In this document: piece by piece, positions 34,962 to 45,071 of the stretch | How the letters are laid out: each line of letters starts with the position of its first letter | Numbering within the stretch: position 1 is the stretch's first letter | DNA from: Saccharopolyspora sp. SCSIO 74807 | GTDB taxonomy: Bacteria; Actinomycetota; Actinomycetes; Mycobacteriales; Pseudonocardiaceae | Reading direction: 5' to 3' | Assembly (NCBI RefSeq): GCF_037023755.1 | Contig: NZ_CP146100.1 | Location: 4,867,501-4,931,500, forward strand | DNA: 64,000 bases | Notes under the pieces: generated by a model | What the model was told of the DNA's origin: nothing | Databases searched by the model: none | Seen by the model: only the letters and a program-made list of their open reading frames with translations | Translations under genes and position numbers: made by a program

Positions 34962-36026
34962 TCACAACTCGTGCGCGCCCGCGACCGGGCGCGTCCCGGA
35001 ATCCTTGGCCGCGCCACCGCGCAGCAACCCCTCGGCCGACGCGCGCGCCAGCACCGCGCGCACGTCCACGCACCGCGGCCCGTCCGCGCTCAACGTCACC
35101 GTCGGCGCGGTGCGCGGGCCGAACTCCACTTCCCGTTCCCCGTCCACCGCGATCACCCCGCGCGAGGCGGTGATCGGCACCGTCTCGCCCTCGGCCAGCC
35201 GACGGCAGGAGGCCACGCCGACCTCGCGCACCAGGCCCGGCGCCAGCGGCGCCCGCACCACGCACTCGGCCGCGGGATCCAGCCGCAACGCCACCCCGTC
35301 CGGATCCGAGCGGGCGCTCGGCGCCAGCAACCCGGCCACACTGGACAGACCCACCGCGTCCGGTTCGGCGAAGGTGCAGAACAACTCCGAGAGCTCCGCG
35401 GGATCCCACACCGCACGAGCCCCCACCCGCCCGGCCTGCGAGACCGCCACATCCACCAGCGCAGGCTCACAACGGTTCCCGGCCCGCACCCGCAGCACAC
35501 TCGCCCTTCGGGTCACCGCCTCGGCATCGACCGCGCCGGTGGCGACCAGTCCCGCCGCCAAGCCCGCGACCGTCGCCTCGCGCAACTGCGGGAACACGTT
35601 GTTGGTGCCGGTCGACAACGCCAGCAGCGGAACCTGCCCGCACGCCCCGGCGGCGACCCGCGCCGTACCGTCCCCGCCCAGGCAGATCACGACCCCGGCA
35701 CCGGCCTCGACCATCGCCCGCACGGCGGTGACGGTGTCCGCGGCGGTCTCGGTGAGCCGATCCTGCTCGCAGAACCGCACATCCGGCCACGGCGCGTCCC
35801 GGCCCGGCCGCAACCGGCGCCCCGCGCGCAGCACCTCAGCGGAAATACCGCCGAGATCGGTCGAAACCAGCGCACGATCCACCCCGGCCGAATGCAACGC
35901 CGAGAGCAAGCGCTGCACCATGTTCGCCTTCTCCGCGGTCGGGAACACCGACGCGCGCGCCACCAACCGGCGAACATCCCGCCCGGACAGCGGGTTGGCG
36001 ACGATGCCTGCGACCGCGTCGGCCAC
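34962..36026 (-). CDS. acoX: AcoX-like ATP-NAD kinase family protein
   Basis: 354 residues from GTG 36026, with a strong GAGGAGG 6 bases upstream. N-terminal GIVANPLSGRDVRRLVARASVFPTAEKANMVQRLL and ICLGGDGTARVAAG (GGDGT, the NAD-kinase/diacylglycerol-kinase nucleotide motif), then LALSTGTNNVFP. AcoX opens acetoin operons in Cupriavidus and actinobacteria; its biochemical role is not established. First gene of the acoXABC unit. Confidence 0.88.
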   Translation of the reverse strand: MADAVAGIVANPLSGRDVRRLVARASVFPTAEKANMVQRLLSALHSAGVDRALVSTDLGGISAEVLRAGRRLRPGRDAPWPDVRFCEQDRLTETAADTVTAVRAMVEAGAGVVICLGGDGTARVAAGACGQVPLLALSTGTNNVFPQLREATVAGLAAGLVATGAVDAEAVTRRASVLRVRAGNRCEPALVDVAVSQAGRVGARAVWDPAELSELFCTFAEPDAVGLSSVAGLLAPSARSDPDGVALRLDPAAECVVRAPLAPGLVREVGVASCRRLAEGETVPITASRGVIAVDGEREVEFGPRTAPTVTLSADGPRCVDVRAVLARASAEGLLRGGAAKDSGTRPVAGAHEL

Positions 36027-36093
36027 CGCGTTCCTCCTCGAACCGCACGGCGTGACGCGAACCACTGTCCGGCCGCGGGCGGTCGCGAAGGAA

Positions 36094-36111
36094 GGGTTGC
36101 AAGGGGTTGCA
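36094..36111. promoter_or_regulatory. 10-bp-spaced direct repeat upstream of acoX
   Basis: GGGTTGCA occurs at 36094-36101 and 36104-36111 (plus strand), one helical turn apart, 68-85 bases upstream of the acoX start. It is a candidate activator (AcoR-like) site. The second copy also forms part of a short hairpin GGGGT/ACCCC. Confidence 0.4.
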
Positions 36112-36136
36112 GCACCCCTCTCACCCGTTCAGGCGG

Positions 36137-38542
36137 TCACCCCGGGGTGCGCTGCGCAGGTGCGGCGTGGCGGCCGCCGGCCGCGCCGTCCCGCGCCGAG
36201 GACACGTGCAGCGACAACTCGCCGCCGAGGACCTCCACCAGCACCTCGCTGCCCTCCGAGAGCGAGCCCTCCAGCAGCAGCGAGGCCAGCCGGGTGTCGA
36301 GTTCGCGCTGGATCACCCGCCGCAGCGGCCGCGCCCCGAACTCCCGCGCCGAACCGCGCTCGCACAGCCACGACACCGCCGACGGGCTCACCTCCAGCCG
36401 CACCCCTTGCGCGGCCAGCTGCGCCGAAGTGCGCTCCAGCAGCAACGAGGCGATCTCGGACAACTCCGCCTCGCCCAGCCCGCGGAACACCGTCACCTCG
36501 TCGACCCGGTTGAGGAACTCCGGGCGGAAGAACCCGCGCAACTCCTCCTGCAACGCAGCAGCGACCTCCGCGGCGTCCCCGCCCGCGTCGAGCACCCGCT
36601 CGGAACCCAGGTTCGAGGTCATGATGAGCACGGTGTGCCGGAAATCCACCGCGCGGCCCTGTGAATCGGTCAACCGGCCCGCATCCAGCACCTGCAGCAA
36701 CGTGTTGAACACGTCCGGATGGGCCTTTTCCACCTCGTCGAGCAGCACCACCGAATACGGCTGGCGCCGAACCCGCTCGGTCAACTGCCCCGCCTCGCCG
36801 TAGCCGACATAACCGGGCGGCGCGCCGATCAGCCGCGAGACGGTGTGCTTGTCCTGGAACTCCCCCATGTCGAAGCGCACCATCCGCTCGGCATCGCCGA
36901 ACAACGCCCGCGCCAGCGCCCGCGCCAACTCGGTCTTGCCCACCCCGGTCGGGCCCAGGAACAGGAAGCTCCCGATCGGCCGCTCCGGGTCGGCCAGTCC
37001 CGCGCGGGCGCGGCGCACCGCCTCGGCCACCGACCGCACCGCCGCGTCCTGGCCGACGACCCGCTCCCGCAGCCGCTGCTCCAGATCCAGCAGCCTGCGC
37101 CGGTCGGCCACCGACACGTCCGCGACCGGGATGCCGGTGCGCCGCGCGACCACCTCGGCCACGTCGGCGGCAGCCACCAGCGGCTCCGGTGACCAGCCCG
37201 TCGCCTTGCCTGCGCCCGCCCCTTTGTGCGAGTCCGCCCCCTTGTGCGTGCCACGCTGCATCCGCACCCGCGAGCACGCCTGATCCAGCAGATCCACCGC
37301 CTTGTCCGGCAGGAACCGCTCGGTCAGGTAGCGGTCCGAAAGCTGCGCGGCCGCCTCCAGCGCCTCCTCTGCGACCCGCACCCGGTGATGGTGCTGGTAC
37401 TTGCGCGAGACACCGCGCAGCACCGCGACCGTCTCCGGCACCGACGGCTCCGGCACCGCGATCGGCTGGAACCGGCGCTCCAGCGCCGGGTCCTTGTCCA
37501 CGTGCTTGCGGTACTCCTCCACCGTGGTCGCACCGATCAGGTGCAGCTCACCGCGGGCCAGCGCGGGCTTGAGCATGGTGCCCGCGTCCATCGAACCCTC
37601 ACCGGCACCGGCGCCGACGATGCTGTGCAGCTCGTCGATGAACACCACGACCTCGTCGCGGTGCGTGCGCAGCTCGGTGAGCACGTCGCGGAACCGCTGC
37701 TCGAACTCCCCGCGGAACTTCGCGCCCGCGACCATGCCCGCCAGATCCAGCGACACCAGCCGCTTGCCCGCCAGCGGCCACGGCACCTGCCGATCCACGA
37801 TGCGCTGCGCCAGGCCCTCCACCAGCGCCGTCTTGCCCACGCCCGGGTCGCCGACGAACACCGGATTGTTCTTCGAGCGCCGCCCCAGCACCTCCACGGC
37901 CTGGTCGATCTCCTCGCCGCGGCCGATGACCGGGTCGAGCCTGCCGTCGCGGGCCAGTTCGGTCATGTCCAGCCCGAACTCGTCGAGCTTCGGCGTCGCG
38001 CCCAGCACCGGCGCGCGGCCCCGCGGCCGCTCGCCCTGCTCCATCGCCCGCGCCAGCGCGCGCCCGGCCACCGACTCCGGTTCCTTCGCCAGCCCCAGCA
38101 GCACGTGCCGGGCACCGACGACCTCCACGCCCTCCCCCAGCGCGGCCTGGTGCGCCCCCAGCAGCGCCCGCCGCGCCGACGACGACAGCACCGGCGACCG
38201 GCGCGACCCGCCGGCGACGGCGTCGACGGTGCCCGCCACCGTGCGCACCCCGGTCGCCAGGTCCTCGACCCGCACGCCCGAATCCGCCAGCATCTCCGCG
38301 GTCGGGCGCACCTGCGTGACCGCCCACAGCAGGTGCGTGCTGTCGAGCTCGCGGCTGCCCCAGTCCACCGTCGCCCGGATCGCCTTCGAGACCACGTCGT
38401 GCGCCTCGGGATCCAGCAGGTTCGACAGGCCCAGCCCCGGCGAGCCCGCACCGGCCTGCCGCTGCGCCCCACCGCCCTCGACCAGGCTGTTGAGCAGCGA
38501 ATCGAAGGCGGCGGAGGAATCACCGACACTGCCCCGGTCCAC
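36137..38542 (-). CDS. ClpC/ClpB-like AAA+ chaperone (Clp protease ATP-binding subunit)
   Basis: 801 residues from GTG with GGAGGTGA upstream. An N-terminal Clp repeat region (about 30-165) is followed by AAA-1 with Walker A GDPGVGKT (near 220) and Walker [10 protein letters not shown]. The middle segment is short, unlike the long coiled coil of ClpB. AAA-2 has Walker A GPTGVGKT and Walker [12 protein letters not shown]. The C-terminal D2-small domain ends in a flexible tail. It unfolds proteins using ATP. It is an extra Clp ATPase besides the usual ClpC1/ClpB. It is upstream of acoX on the same strand with a 110-bp gap. Confidence 0.9.
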   Translation of the reverse strand: MDRGSVGDSSAAFDSLLNSLVEGGGAQRQAGAGSPGLGLSNLLDPEAHDVVSKAIRATVDWGSRELDSTHLLWAVTQVRPTAEMLADSGVRVEDLATGVRTVAGTVDAVAGGSRRSPVLSSSARRALLGAHQAALGEGVEVVGARHVLLGLAKEPESVAGRALARAMEQGERPRGRAPVLGATPKLDEFGLDMTELARDGRLDPVIGRGEEIDQAVEVLGRRSKNNPVFVGDPGVGKTALVEGLAQRIVDRQVPWPLAGKRLVSLDLAGMVAGAKFRGEFEQRFRDVLTELRTHRDEVVVFIDELHSIVGAGAGEGSMDAGTMLKPALARGELHLIGATTVEEYRKHVDKDPALERRFQPIAVPEPSVPETVAVLRGVSRKYQHHHRVRVAEEALEAAAQLSDRYLTERFLPDKAVDLLDQACSRVRMQRGTHKGADSHKGAGAGKATGWSPEPLVAAADVAEVVARRTGIPVADVSVADRRRLLDLEQRLRERVVGQDAAVRSVAEAVRRARAGLADPERPIGSFLFLGPTGVGKTELARALARALFGDAERMVRFDMGEFQDKHTVSRLIGAPPGYVGYGEAGQLTERVRRQPYSVVLLDEVEKAHPDVFNTLLQVLDAGRLTDSQGRAVDFRHTVLIMTSNLGSERVLDAGGDAAEVAAALQEELRGFFRPEFLNRVDEVTVFRGLGEAELSEIASLLLERTSAQLAAQGVRLEVSPSAVSWLCERGSAREFGARPLRRVIQRELDTRLASLLLEGSLSEGSEVLVEVLGGELSLHVSSARDGAAGGRHAAPAQRTPG

Positions 38543-38599
38543 CGGCTCACCTCCACACCGGCGGGCATCGGCCGTGCCCGCGTCAAACCGTCATTGTGA

Positions 38600-40021
38600 T
38601 CAACACTCTCCAGCATGCGGCATGCGCCCGCCGCGGCGACGACCGGCCAGCCATTCCAGCAGCGCGCCCACCAGCAGCGCCGCGCTGATCACGACCACGA
38701 CCGTACCCAGCCGGTGCAGCCCGGCATCAGCCGCAGGCCCGGCGAAGCCGAGTTCGATCACGGCCGCGGCGATGTTCGCCCCCACGTACTGCGACGTGCG
38801 GTACAGCCCGGAGGCCATGCCCGCGTCCCCGGCCTCGGCCTGGCGGTACATCGCGGCCTGGTTGCCGATGTTGTTGAACCCGTTCGGCACCCCCAGCACC
38901 GCCGCGACCGCCAGCAGCAGCACCAGACCGCTGCTCGACTGCGTCACGGCCAGGCCCGCCCCGCCTGCCGCCAGCGCCACCGAACCGATCACCAGCACCG
39001 GCCGATAGCCGGAGCCGCCGATCATCCGTCCGGCCAGTGCGACCGAGGCCATCGCCACCAGCGCGATCGGCAGCACCACCAGCCCGGCCTGATCCGCGCT
39101 GAACCCCCGCGCGCCCTGCAACCACATCGGATAGCCGTAGAAGACCACGTAGAACGCGACATAGGTCAGCGCCGTGCGCAGATAGGTGCGGGTCAACGGG
39201 CGATTCCGCGCCAGCATCCGCACGTCCACGAACGGCCGCGCCACGCGCGACTCCAGCACCGCGAACCCGGTCGCCAGCACCGCCAGCACTCCCAGCAACC
39301 ACCAGGTGGGGCTGCCGGCCAGCGACAGCAAGAACACCATCAGCACCGCGATGCAGCCGATGAACAGCCCCGCCCCCGGCAGGTCCAAGCTGCGCAGCAC
39401 CGCGCGCGGAGATTCCGCGGTGGCCTCCCGCGGCTGGTCGGCGGGCAGGTGAATCCACGCCAGCACGGCCACCGCGAGCCCCAGCGGCACGTTCACCAGG
39501 AAGATCGCCTGCCAGCCCCACCACGACACCAGCACCCCGCCGAACACCGGTCCGAACGCGATCATCACCTGCCCGGCGATGGCCAGCGCGCTGAGCGCAT
39601 CGGCGGGCAGCGCCATGCCGCGGCGATCCGCCTCGGCCCGCAGCATCGCCACCCCGGACGGGAACGCCGCGCACGTGCCCAGCCCCAGCAGCATCCGGAA
39701 CGCGATCAGCCAGCCCAGGTCCGGCGCCAGCGGCGCCAGCAGCGAGGTGAGCACGGTGATCGCCAGCGACACCAGGAAAACCCGCCGCGGCCCGGCCCGG
39801 TCGGCCAGCCGGCCAGCCGTGGGCGAGCCGACCGCGGTGGCCAGGTACAACCCGGAGATCAGCCAGGAAGCCGCCGCTCCGGCGTCGAAGTCGTCGCGGA
39901 TGTCGACCATCGCCACGGCCATCGTGGAGGCGTTGAGCGCCTGCAGCACCGAACCGAACGCGATGGTGAACACGAACGCCCGGGGCAGGCGCTGGGTGGT
40001 GGAGCTGCGGACGGAGGTCAC
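38600..40021 (-). CDS. MFS drug/proton antiporter (DHA2-type)
   Basis: 473 residues from GTG. About 14 hydrophobic helices. Motif A is present as [17 protein letters not shown], and motif C-like [25 protein letters not shown] is diagnostic of DHA2 exporters. It is probably a drug or metabolite exporter in the cytoplasmic membrane. An inverted repeat close upstream suggests a local repressor, but none is adjacent. Confidence 0.9.
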   Translation of the reverse strand: MTSVRSSTTQRLPRAFVFTIAFGSVLQALNASTMAVAMVDIRDDFDAGAAASWLISGLYLATAVGSPTAGRLADRAGPRRVFLVSLAITVLTSLLAPLAPDLGWLIAFRMLLGLGTCAAFPSGVAMLRAEADRRGMALPADALSALAIAGQVMIAFGPVFGGVLVSWWGWQAIFLVNVPLGLAVAVLAWIHLPADQPREATAESPRAVLRSLDLPGAGLFIGCIAVLMVFLLSLAGSPTWWLLGVLAVLATGFAVLESRVARPFVDVRMLARNRPLTRTYLRTALTYVAFYVVFYGYPMWLQGARGFSADQAGLVVLPIALVAMASVALAGRMIGGSGYRPVLVIGSVALAAGGAGLAVTQSSSGLVLLLAVAAVLGVPNGFNNIGNQAAMYRQAEAGDAGMASGLYRTSQYVGANIAAAVIELGFAGPAADAGLHRLGTVVVVISAALLVGALLEWLAGRRRGGRMPHAGEC

Positions 40022-40039
40022 ATCCGCTCAGCCTAGTTC

Positions 40040-40054
40040 GTTAGATTCGCTAAC
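40040..40054. promoter_or_regulatory. Operator-like inverted repeat before MFS gene
   Basis: GTTAG-ATTCG-CTAAC, perfect 5-bp arms with 5-base spacer, 19 bases upstream of the MFS start. It is AT-rich compared with the surroundings. On the minus strand TAGCGAA and TAACGAA also form a direct repeat. Confidence 0.45.
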
Positions 40055-40149
40055 TTCAAAATCGCTCGGGATCGCGGACCACGGCCGCCCGTGATTCAAC
40101 GCAGCCTCGTGCGGGTAGGGGCCGGGCACACCCCCGGAAAGGAGGACCG

Positions 40150-40335
40150 ATGCAACGCGGCAGCGACAAGCACGGGCCCGGGCAGGACGACGCCTTGGAG
40201 AAGGAGATGCAGGGCCTGCTGCAGGGGGATCACCCCACTCGTGCCGAAGAGGCGCTCGACGCCGAACCGCCCGCCGACGACGATCGGGAGTCGCTGCGCC
40301 CCGAACCACCCGAACCCGGCGACGAACCGGGCTGA
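40150..40335 (+). CDS. Small acidic protein related to the N-terminus of DUF2795 proteins
   Basis: 61 residues, AGGAGG before the ATG. It begins MQRGSDKHGPGQDDALEKEM and continues with QGLLQGDHPTRAEE, the conserved segment that precedes DUF2795 domains in actinobacteria. The DUF2795 domain itself is absent, and the protein ends in an acidic Pro-rich tail. A very strong terminator follows, so it is a stand-alone gene. Function unknown. Confidence 0.7.
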   Translation: MQRGSDKHGPGQDDALEKEMQGLLQGDHPTRAEEALDAEPPADDDRESLRPEPPEPGDEPG

Positions 40336-40340
40336 GAGAG

Positions 40341-40380
40341 CCGGGATCGCGCCCATCCACGCGGGTGGGCGCGATCCCGG
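40341..40380. terminator. Strong bidirectional terminator
   Basis: CCGGGATCGCGCCCA / TGGGCGCGATCCCGG, perfect 15 bp, extended by a TCC/GGG side pair around an ACGC loop. It lies between converging genes. Confidence 0.9.
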
Positions 40381-40413
40381 TGCCTTTCCGGAACGAGATC
40401 GCAGCAGACGGCC

Positions 40414-41652
40414 TCAGTACAGCGGGAAGGCCCAACCGCCCGGATAGAACGGCTCCCGGTCCCAGGCGAAAGCAGCCGAGGTGAGCCGCAACGCACCAGG
40501 GCTGCGCTCTTCGACCAGTCCGGCGGCACCGAGCGAAACCAGTCTGGTGCCACCAAGGAACGCCGCGGCCAGCTCGGCGCTGCTCATCCGCAGGTCGGCC
40601 GGATCTTCGGTGCGCGTGCACGCGACCCCGTCCGTCCCGGCCCGCAGCCGGTACCGCCCCTCGTTCCACGGGCAGAACCGGTCGGTCACCTCCAGCACCA
40701 CATCCAGCGGCACCGCATACCGGCGCGCGCCGAGAGCGCGATCGACGTCGACGAGCCGGACCCACAACCGATCGACCGGCGCGGAAACCACGGCCCGCGG
40801 ATCCACCAGCAGGTGCGGCAGCGGGTCGTCCACCGCGACCTCGCAGTCGATCCAGCGCACCAGATCGATCCCGGCGAGGAATCGCCACAACGCGGCGTGC
40901 GCCTGCCGCGAGACCGCCGCGAGCTCCACCACCTGCACCACCGCGGATGCGTCCGGATCAACGGCGTGCCGGTAGAGGACATATCCGCTGACCTCGCCGT
41001 CCGGCTCGTGATGCAGCGCGAACCGAAGGGTGCTCGCAGCGGCGCGGGCCTGCGGCTGGTCGAAGAGCCGGACGTCCCAATGCGCCCGGGTCCTTCGCGG
41101 CCAGCCGACCGTAGCGGCGCTCGCCCGCTCGTAGACCTCTTCGATCCGGGCTCGGGCCTGCTCGCGATGGCACAACCGGACCTGACCGCACCCGGAATCC
41201 ACCCCGTCCCGGAACACCATCGAACGCCGCAGGCAACGGATCTGATCGCCGCGCGTCGCGGGCCCGTAGCCGTAGCGCCCGTAGATGCCGGCTTCGGACG
41301 GCCGCAGCACGGCGACCGGCTCCCGCCGCTGCTCGTGCAGTTCAGTGAACTGCCTCCGCATGATCGAGGTCAGAATGCCCCGACGACGATGAGTGGGTGC
41401 CACACCGACCGAGGCGATCCCGGCCACCGGCAGCACCGCACCGGGCCCGGTCAGCGCGCGCCGGTAGATCGAGGCACCCGCGATCGGCGTCCCGGAGTCG
41501 AACGCGGCCAGCGTGCGGTCCAGTTCGGTGGCGGCGCGCTGGCCGGTGATCTCCTGCTCGCAGCGGTCGGCGCCGTAGGTGTCGGCGATCATGCGCGTTC
41601 ACGGGGCGAATTCGGCCTCGGTCACCGGGCGCAGCGGATACGGTTCGCGCAC
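40414..41652 (-). pseudogene. Eis-like GNAT acetyltransferase with in-frame TGA at codon 18
   Basis: GTG 41652 opens VREPYPLRPVTEAEFAP, then TGA (41601-41599), then T-R-M-I-A-D-T-Y-G-A-D-R in the same frame to the end at 40414. The first 20 residues match the expected Eis N-terminus, so the break is a nonsense change. Translation could restart at ATG 41592, giving 392 residues that still contain the GNAT core (VGVAPTHRRRGILTSIMRRQF), GIYGRYGYGPATRGDQI, the second GNAT-like domain and the SCP2-like C-terminus. Eis enzymes acetylate amines, including aminoglycosides. The restart product may be partly active. Confidence 0.7.
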
Positions 41653-41704
41653 CGGGCACTGTGTAGTGCACCCGCCGCTGCGCCGCGATCGATTTTTCGC
41701 CGGC

Positions 41705-42082
41705 TCACCGCTCAGCGGCGGCGACCGCTTCGGCCAGCCGAGCCAGTTCCCGGCCGACGTGCGCCAGGCGGTCGCCGACCGCGCCGGCGTGCCCGGTCAG
41801 CGCACCCGCGTGCCCGGCCGCTCGCAGCCAGTCGTTGACGCCCGCCAGTCCTTCGGCCATCCCGTCGACGGTGGTGGCGAAGCCGCGGGTGACCTGTTCG
41901 ATCTCGGAGACGGAGTGCGGTACGCCCGGATCGCGCAGCCGCGCGCCGAGTTGCAGCGCCGCTTGCCCCACTTGCTCGGCCACCTCCGCGGTGTAGGCAC
42001 CGCCATCGGTGCCGCGTGATCGATCGGCCGTGGAAGGCCGCGGTGGAGCGGACTGCGCAGCGGCGTCATCGGAGCGGCTCAT
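41705..42082 (-). CDS. Helical hypothetical protein
   Basis: 125 residues. About 30 polar, Ala/Ser/Asp-rich residues precede a predicted all-helical region with heptad character (AEVAEQVGQAALQLGARLRD...VDGMAEGLAGVNDWLRAAG...VGDRLAHVGRELARLAEAVAAAE). No domain recognised; it could be a coiled-coil or PE/WXG-like helper. It lies downstream of the PRTase on the same strand with a 264-bp gap. Confidence 0.55.
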   Translation of the reverse strand: MSRSDDAAAQSAPPRPSTADRSRGTDGGAYTAEVAEQVGQAALQLGARLRDPGVPHSVSEIEQVTRGFATTVDGMAEGLAGVNDWLRAAGHAGALTGHAGAVGDRLAHVGRELARLAEAVAAAER

Positions 42083-42346
42083 AACCGCTCAGCCAACCCG
42101 ACTCGGGCGGTGTGGGCCACACGATCGAGGTAGAAGATCGCCGAGCGGTGGTCAAGAACACCCGATTCCCGCACAACCTCCCCACTCCGTTGCGCATTGC
42201 GCACTCTCGCTTCGTTGCTTTTTCTCGTGAGGTTCGAAGTCGGGCGTGATGCCGGAGGCTTGATTTCGGGCGACACTGAAATCAGCGAGGCAATTAACAG
42301 TTAGAAACGCGAGTCGACGAACTTGTCCCTCGGGTTCTTCAGCGGC

Positions 42347-43024
42347 CTAGCCGCCGGACGTTCCCCGCCCGGCATCCACCTCGCCGAGGATCCGCAGGAT
42401 CTCCTCGTCAGTGGTCTCCCGGAAAGTGCCGTACCACTGCCCCACCGCGGCGAAATCCACCGGCTGCAGCACGCACAGCACCTCGTCGGCCTCCTGGCGC
42501 AACGCCTTGACCGCGTCCGGGGCGCCGACCGGCACGGCCAGCAGGATGCTGCGCGGGTCCGACTCCCGGATCATGCGCAGCGCCGCACGGGCGGTCGCGC
42601 CGGTGGCCAGACCGTCGTCGACCAGCACCACGTCCCGGCCGGTCAGCCGCGGTGGCGCACCTTGGCCGAACCGTTCCTCGCGGCTTCGGGCCTCGGCGCG
42701 CTCCCGCTCGCGGTCCTGCGCCAGCTCGGCCTGCTCCAGGTGGAAGGTGCGCAGCAACCGCTCGTCGTAGGTGGCCGGGCCGTGCGCGGTCACCGCGCCC
42801 AGCGCCAGCTCCGGCTGGCCCGGCGCGCCGATCTTGCGGGCCACGGTGACCCGCAGCGGTGCCGCCAGCGCACGCGCCACTTCAGCGGCGACCGGTACGC
42901 CGCCGCGGGCCAGCCCCAGCACCACCGGATCGGCCAGGTTCCGCTCGGTCACCTTCCCGGCCAGCACCCGGCCGGCGTGCCTGCGGTCCCGGTAGCTCTC
43001 GGTCCGCGCGCCGATGCCCGGCAT
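42347..43024 (-). CDS. Phosphoribosyltransferase domain protein
   Basis: 225 residues from ATG 43024, with GAGGAGG upstream; the frame from 43060 is rejected. Type I PRTase: RRHAGRVLAGKV...PVVLGLARGGVPVAAEVARALAAPL, and the PRPP loop DVVLVDDGLATGATARAALRMIRE (about 123-146). Stand-alone members of this type are often found with erythromycin-esterase or dienelactone-hydrolase genes, which are not seen here. The acceptor base is unknown. Confidence 0.85.
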   Translation of the reverse strand: MPGIGARTESYRDRRHAGRVLAGKVTERNLADPVVLGLARGGVPVAAEVARALAAPLRVTVARKIGAPGQPELALGAVTAHGPATYDERLLRTFHLEQAELAQDRERERAEARSREERFGQGAPPRLTGRDVVLVDDGLATGATARAALRMIRESDPRSILLAVPVGAPDAVKALRQEADEVLCVLQPVDFAAVGQWYGTFRETTDEEILRILGEVDAGRGTSGG

Positions 43025-43098
43025 CGTGGGCCTCCTCGCGACGAGACTCCGCTCACCCACAAGGTGCCCCCGAGCCGGGCCGGGACAAACCTGGCGGA

Positions 43099-44877
43099 TC
43101 AGTCGCGGAACGCGCCCACCCGCAGCGCGCGCAGCCGGTTCAACGCCGCGGCGAGTTCGAAGCGCCGCGGCACCGCGAAGTCGCCGACGTAGCGCTCGTC
43201 GACGGCGGCCACGCCCCGCTCGACGACCTCGGCGCTGTAACCGTCGAGCACCTCGGCCACCGTGCGCGAGCCGTCCAGCAATCCGGAACGCGCGCAGGTC
43301 ACCAGCGCCAACCCGATCCCGGTGACCTGCGCGGGGTCGACGATCTGCTCCACCGCGCGCAGCTCCACAGTGGAATCGCCCAGCGTGAGCGCATCGGTGC
43401 CGCGGGAGCGCACCTTCGGCCGGTCCACCGGGATCGACCGCGGATCCGGCACGCGCCGGCGCACCGCCGGGAACCCCTCGGCCTCCCGGTTGCGGCCGGT
43501 CGGATTCGCCGCCAGCGCCTTGGCCTGGCCGGTGACCTCCCGAGCCCGGTAGGCGTCCATCATCAACACCTGGTCGGCGACGTCCATGTAGTCCCCGGAA
43601 CCGCCCATGACCAGCACCGTCGACACACCCCGCTCGCGCGAGAGCGGCCGGATCAAATCCAGGAACGGCGTCAGCGGCTCGGACTCCTTGGCCACCAGCG
43701 CCTGCATCCGCGCATCGCGGATCATCAGGTTCGTCGCCGCGGTGTCCTCGTCCAGCAGCAGCACCCCGGCACCGGCCTCCACCGATTCCACGATCGACGC
43801 CGCCTGCGAGGTCGATCCCGAGGCGTTGTCGGTGGAGAAGTCCGTGGTGTCGGCGCCGGTGGGCAAGTGGCTGACGAACGGGCTCACATCCACCCGGTGC
43901 ACCCGGCGACCGTCCTCGGCGCGGACCTTGACCGTGTCCTCCCGGCAGACCACGAGCTCGCGACCGTCACCGGGCACGTGGTCGTAGATGCCGTTCTCCA
44001 GCGCCCGCAACAGCGTCGACTTGCCGTGGAACCCGCCGCCGACGATGAGCGTGATCCCGTCCGGGATGCCCATGCCGGACACGACACCGCGGTTGGGGAC
44101 CTCGATGTCGACCCGCATCGACGCCGGTGACTCGAAGGCCACGGCATCCGACAGCGGGCGCTCGTCGACGCCGCTGCGCCGCGGCAGGATCGCGCCGTCG
44201 GCGACGAAGGCGACCAGTCCGCGCGCGGGCAGTGCCTCCCGCAGCGCGTCGGTGTCCTCGACCGACTCGACGAACTCGGTCATCCGCGCCCGATCGGCGG
44301 TGGCATGGCGCAGCGCGTGCTCGACCATGTCCGGCAGGTCCTCGCACAGCGACTTCTCCGCAGCGCGGCCGTCGATGCTGCGGCCCTTGCCGGGCAGGTC
44401 GATGCCCAGGCGCAGCCGCACCGCACCGTCGACGACCTGGCAGGAGCTGCGATCGAGGACCTGCTGGCGACCGGCGTCGACGCGCAGGCCGCTGTCGCGC
44501 AGCCTGCGGTGCGCCGCGCGCACCAGGAAACCGGCCAGCGCGCGGGCGCGCACCGGCGTGCGCCACAGCTCCTTGGGAAGCTCCGCGGTCTCGGCGTCCA
44601 CTCGCACTTCGCAGCGGCTGGCCGGCGCGTACGGGTCCGGCTGGACCTTCTGGATCTCCAGGGTGAACCCGTCGAAGCGCCACTGCCCGGACAGCGATTT
44701 GTACCGCCCGTAGCTGGCGCCGTGCATGTCCCGCAACGCCGAGCGGAGCCCACCGGCATCGCGCGGTCCCTTGTGCCCAGCGGGACCGCCGCGTTTCGGG
44801 CCTTGCTCGCCCCTCCTGCCCGGGGCTTGATCGGGGCGGCGCCGCGGCCCGCCCGGTCCGCTCGTTCGTTGTGCCAT
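43099..44877 (-). CDS. ABC-ATPase domain-containing protein (predicted ABC-class ATPase)
   Basis: 592 residues. About 45 basic, Gly/Arg/Pro-rich residues precede the core. P-loop GGGFHGKSTLLRALENGIYDHVPGDGRE lies near 280-307 and the Walker-B-like VLLLDEDTAATNLMIRD near 400-416, with TDNASGSTSQAASIVESVE as the signature region before it. The family (PF09818) is soluble and not tied to a transporter; its function is unknown, with RNA-linked roles suggested by the basic tail. Confidence 0.85.
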   Translation of the reverse strand: MAQRTSGPGGPRRRPDQAPGRRGEQGPKRGGPAGHKGPRDAGGLRSALRDMHGASYGRYKSLSGQWRFDGFTLEIQKVQPDPYAPASRCEVRVDAETAELPKELWRTPVRARALAGFLVRAAHRRLRDSGLRVDAGRQQVLDRSSCQVVDGAVRLRLGIDLPGKGRSIDGRAAEKSLCEDLPDMVEHALRHATADRARMTEFVESVEDTDALREALPARGLVAFVADGAILPRRSGVDERPLSDAVAFESPASMRVDIEVPNRGVVSGMGIPDGITLIVGGGFHGKSTLLRALENGIYDHVPGDGRELVVCREDTVKVRAEDGRRVHRVDVSPFVSHLPTGADTTDFSTDNASGSTSQAASIVESVEAGAGVLLLDEDTAATNLMIRDARMQALVAKESEPLTPFLDLIRPLSRERGVSTVLVMGGSGDYMDVADQVLMMDAYRAREVTGQAKALAANPTGRNREAEGFPAVRRRVPDPRSIPVDRPKVRSRGTDALTLGDSTVELRAVEQIVDPAQVTGIGLALVTCARSGLLDGSRTVAEVLDGYSAEVVERGVAAVDERYVGDFAVPRRFELAAALNRLRALRVGAFRD

Positions 44878-45071
44878 GTCCCGAGACGTACCCGAAGGCA
44901 TCGGGATTATCCAACTCGGGGCCGCGATGCGAGCCGTGCACATCGATGTGCAATCGCGCTCGGGCATGCAACCGATCACGCGGTTATTCTCCCTGCGCGC
45001 ATGATCTCGCACGCTATGTGCACACGACCACCGAAGGTGCAAAGCCGCCAGTGTCAAGGAGGCGAACCGTC

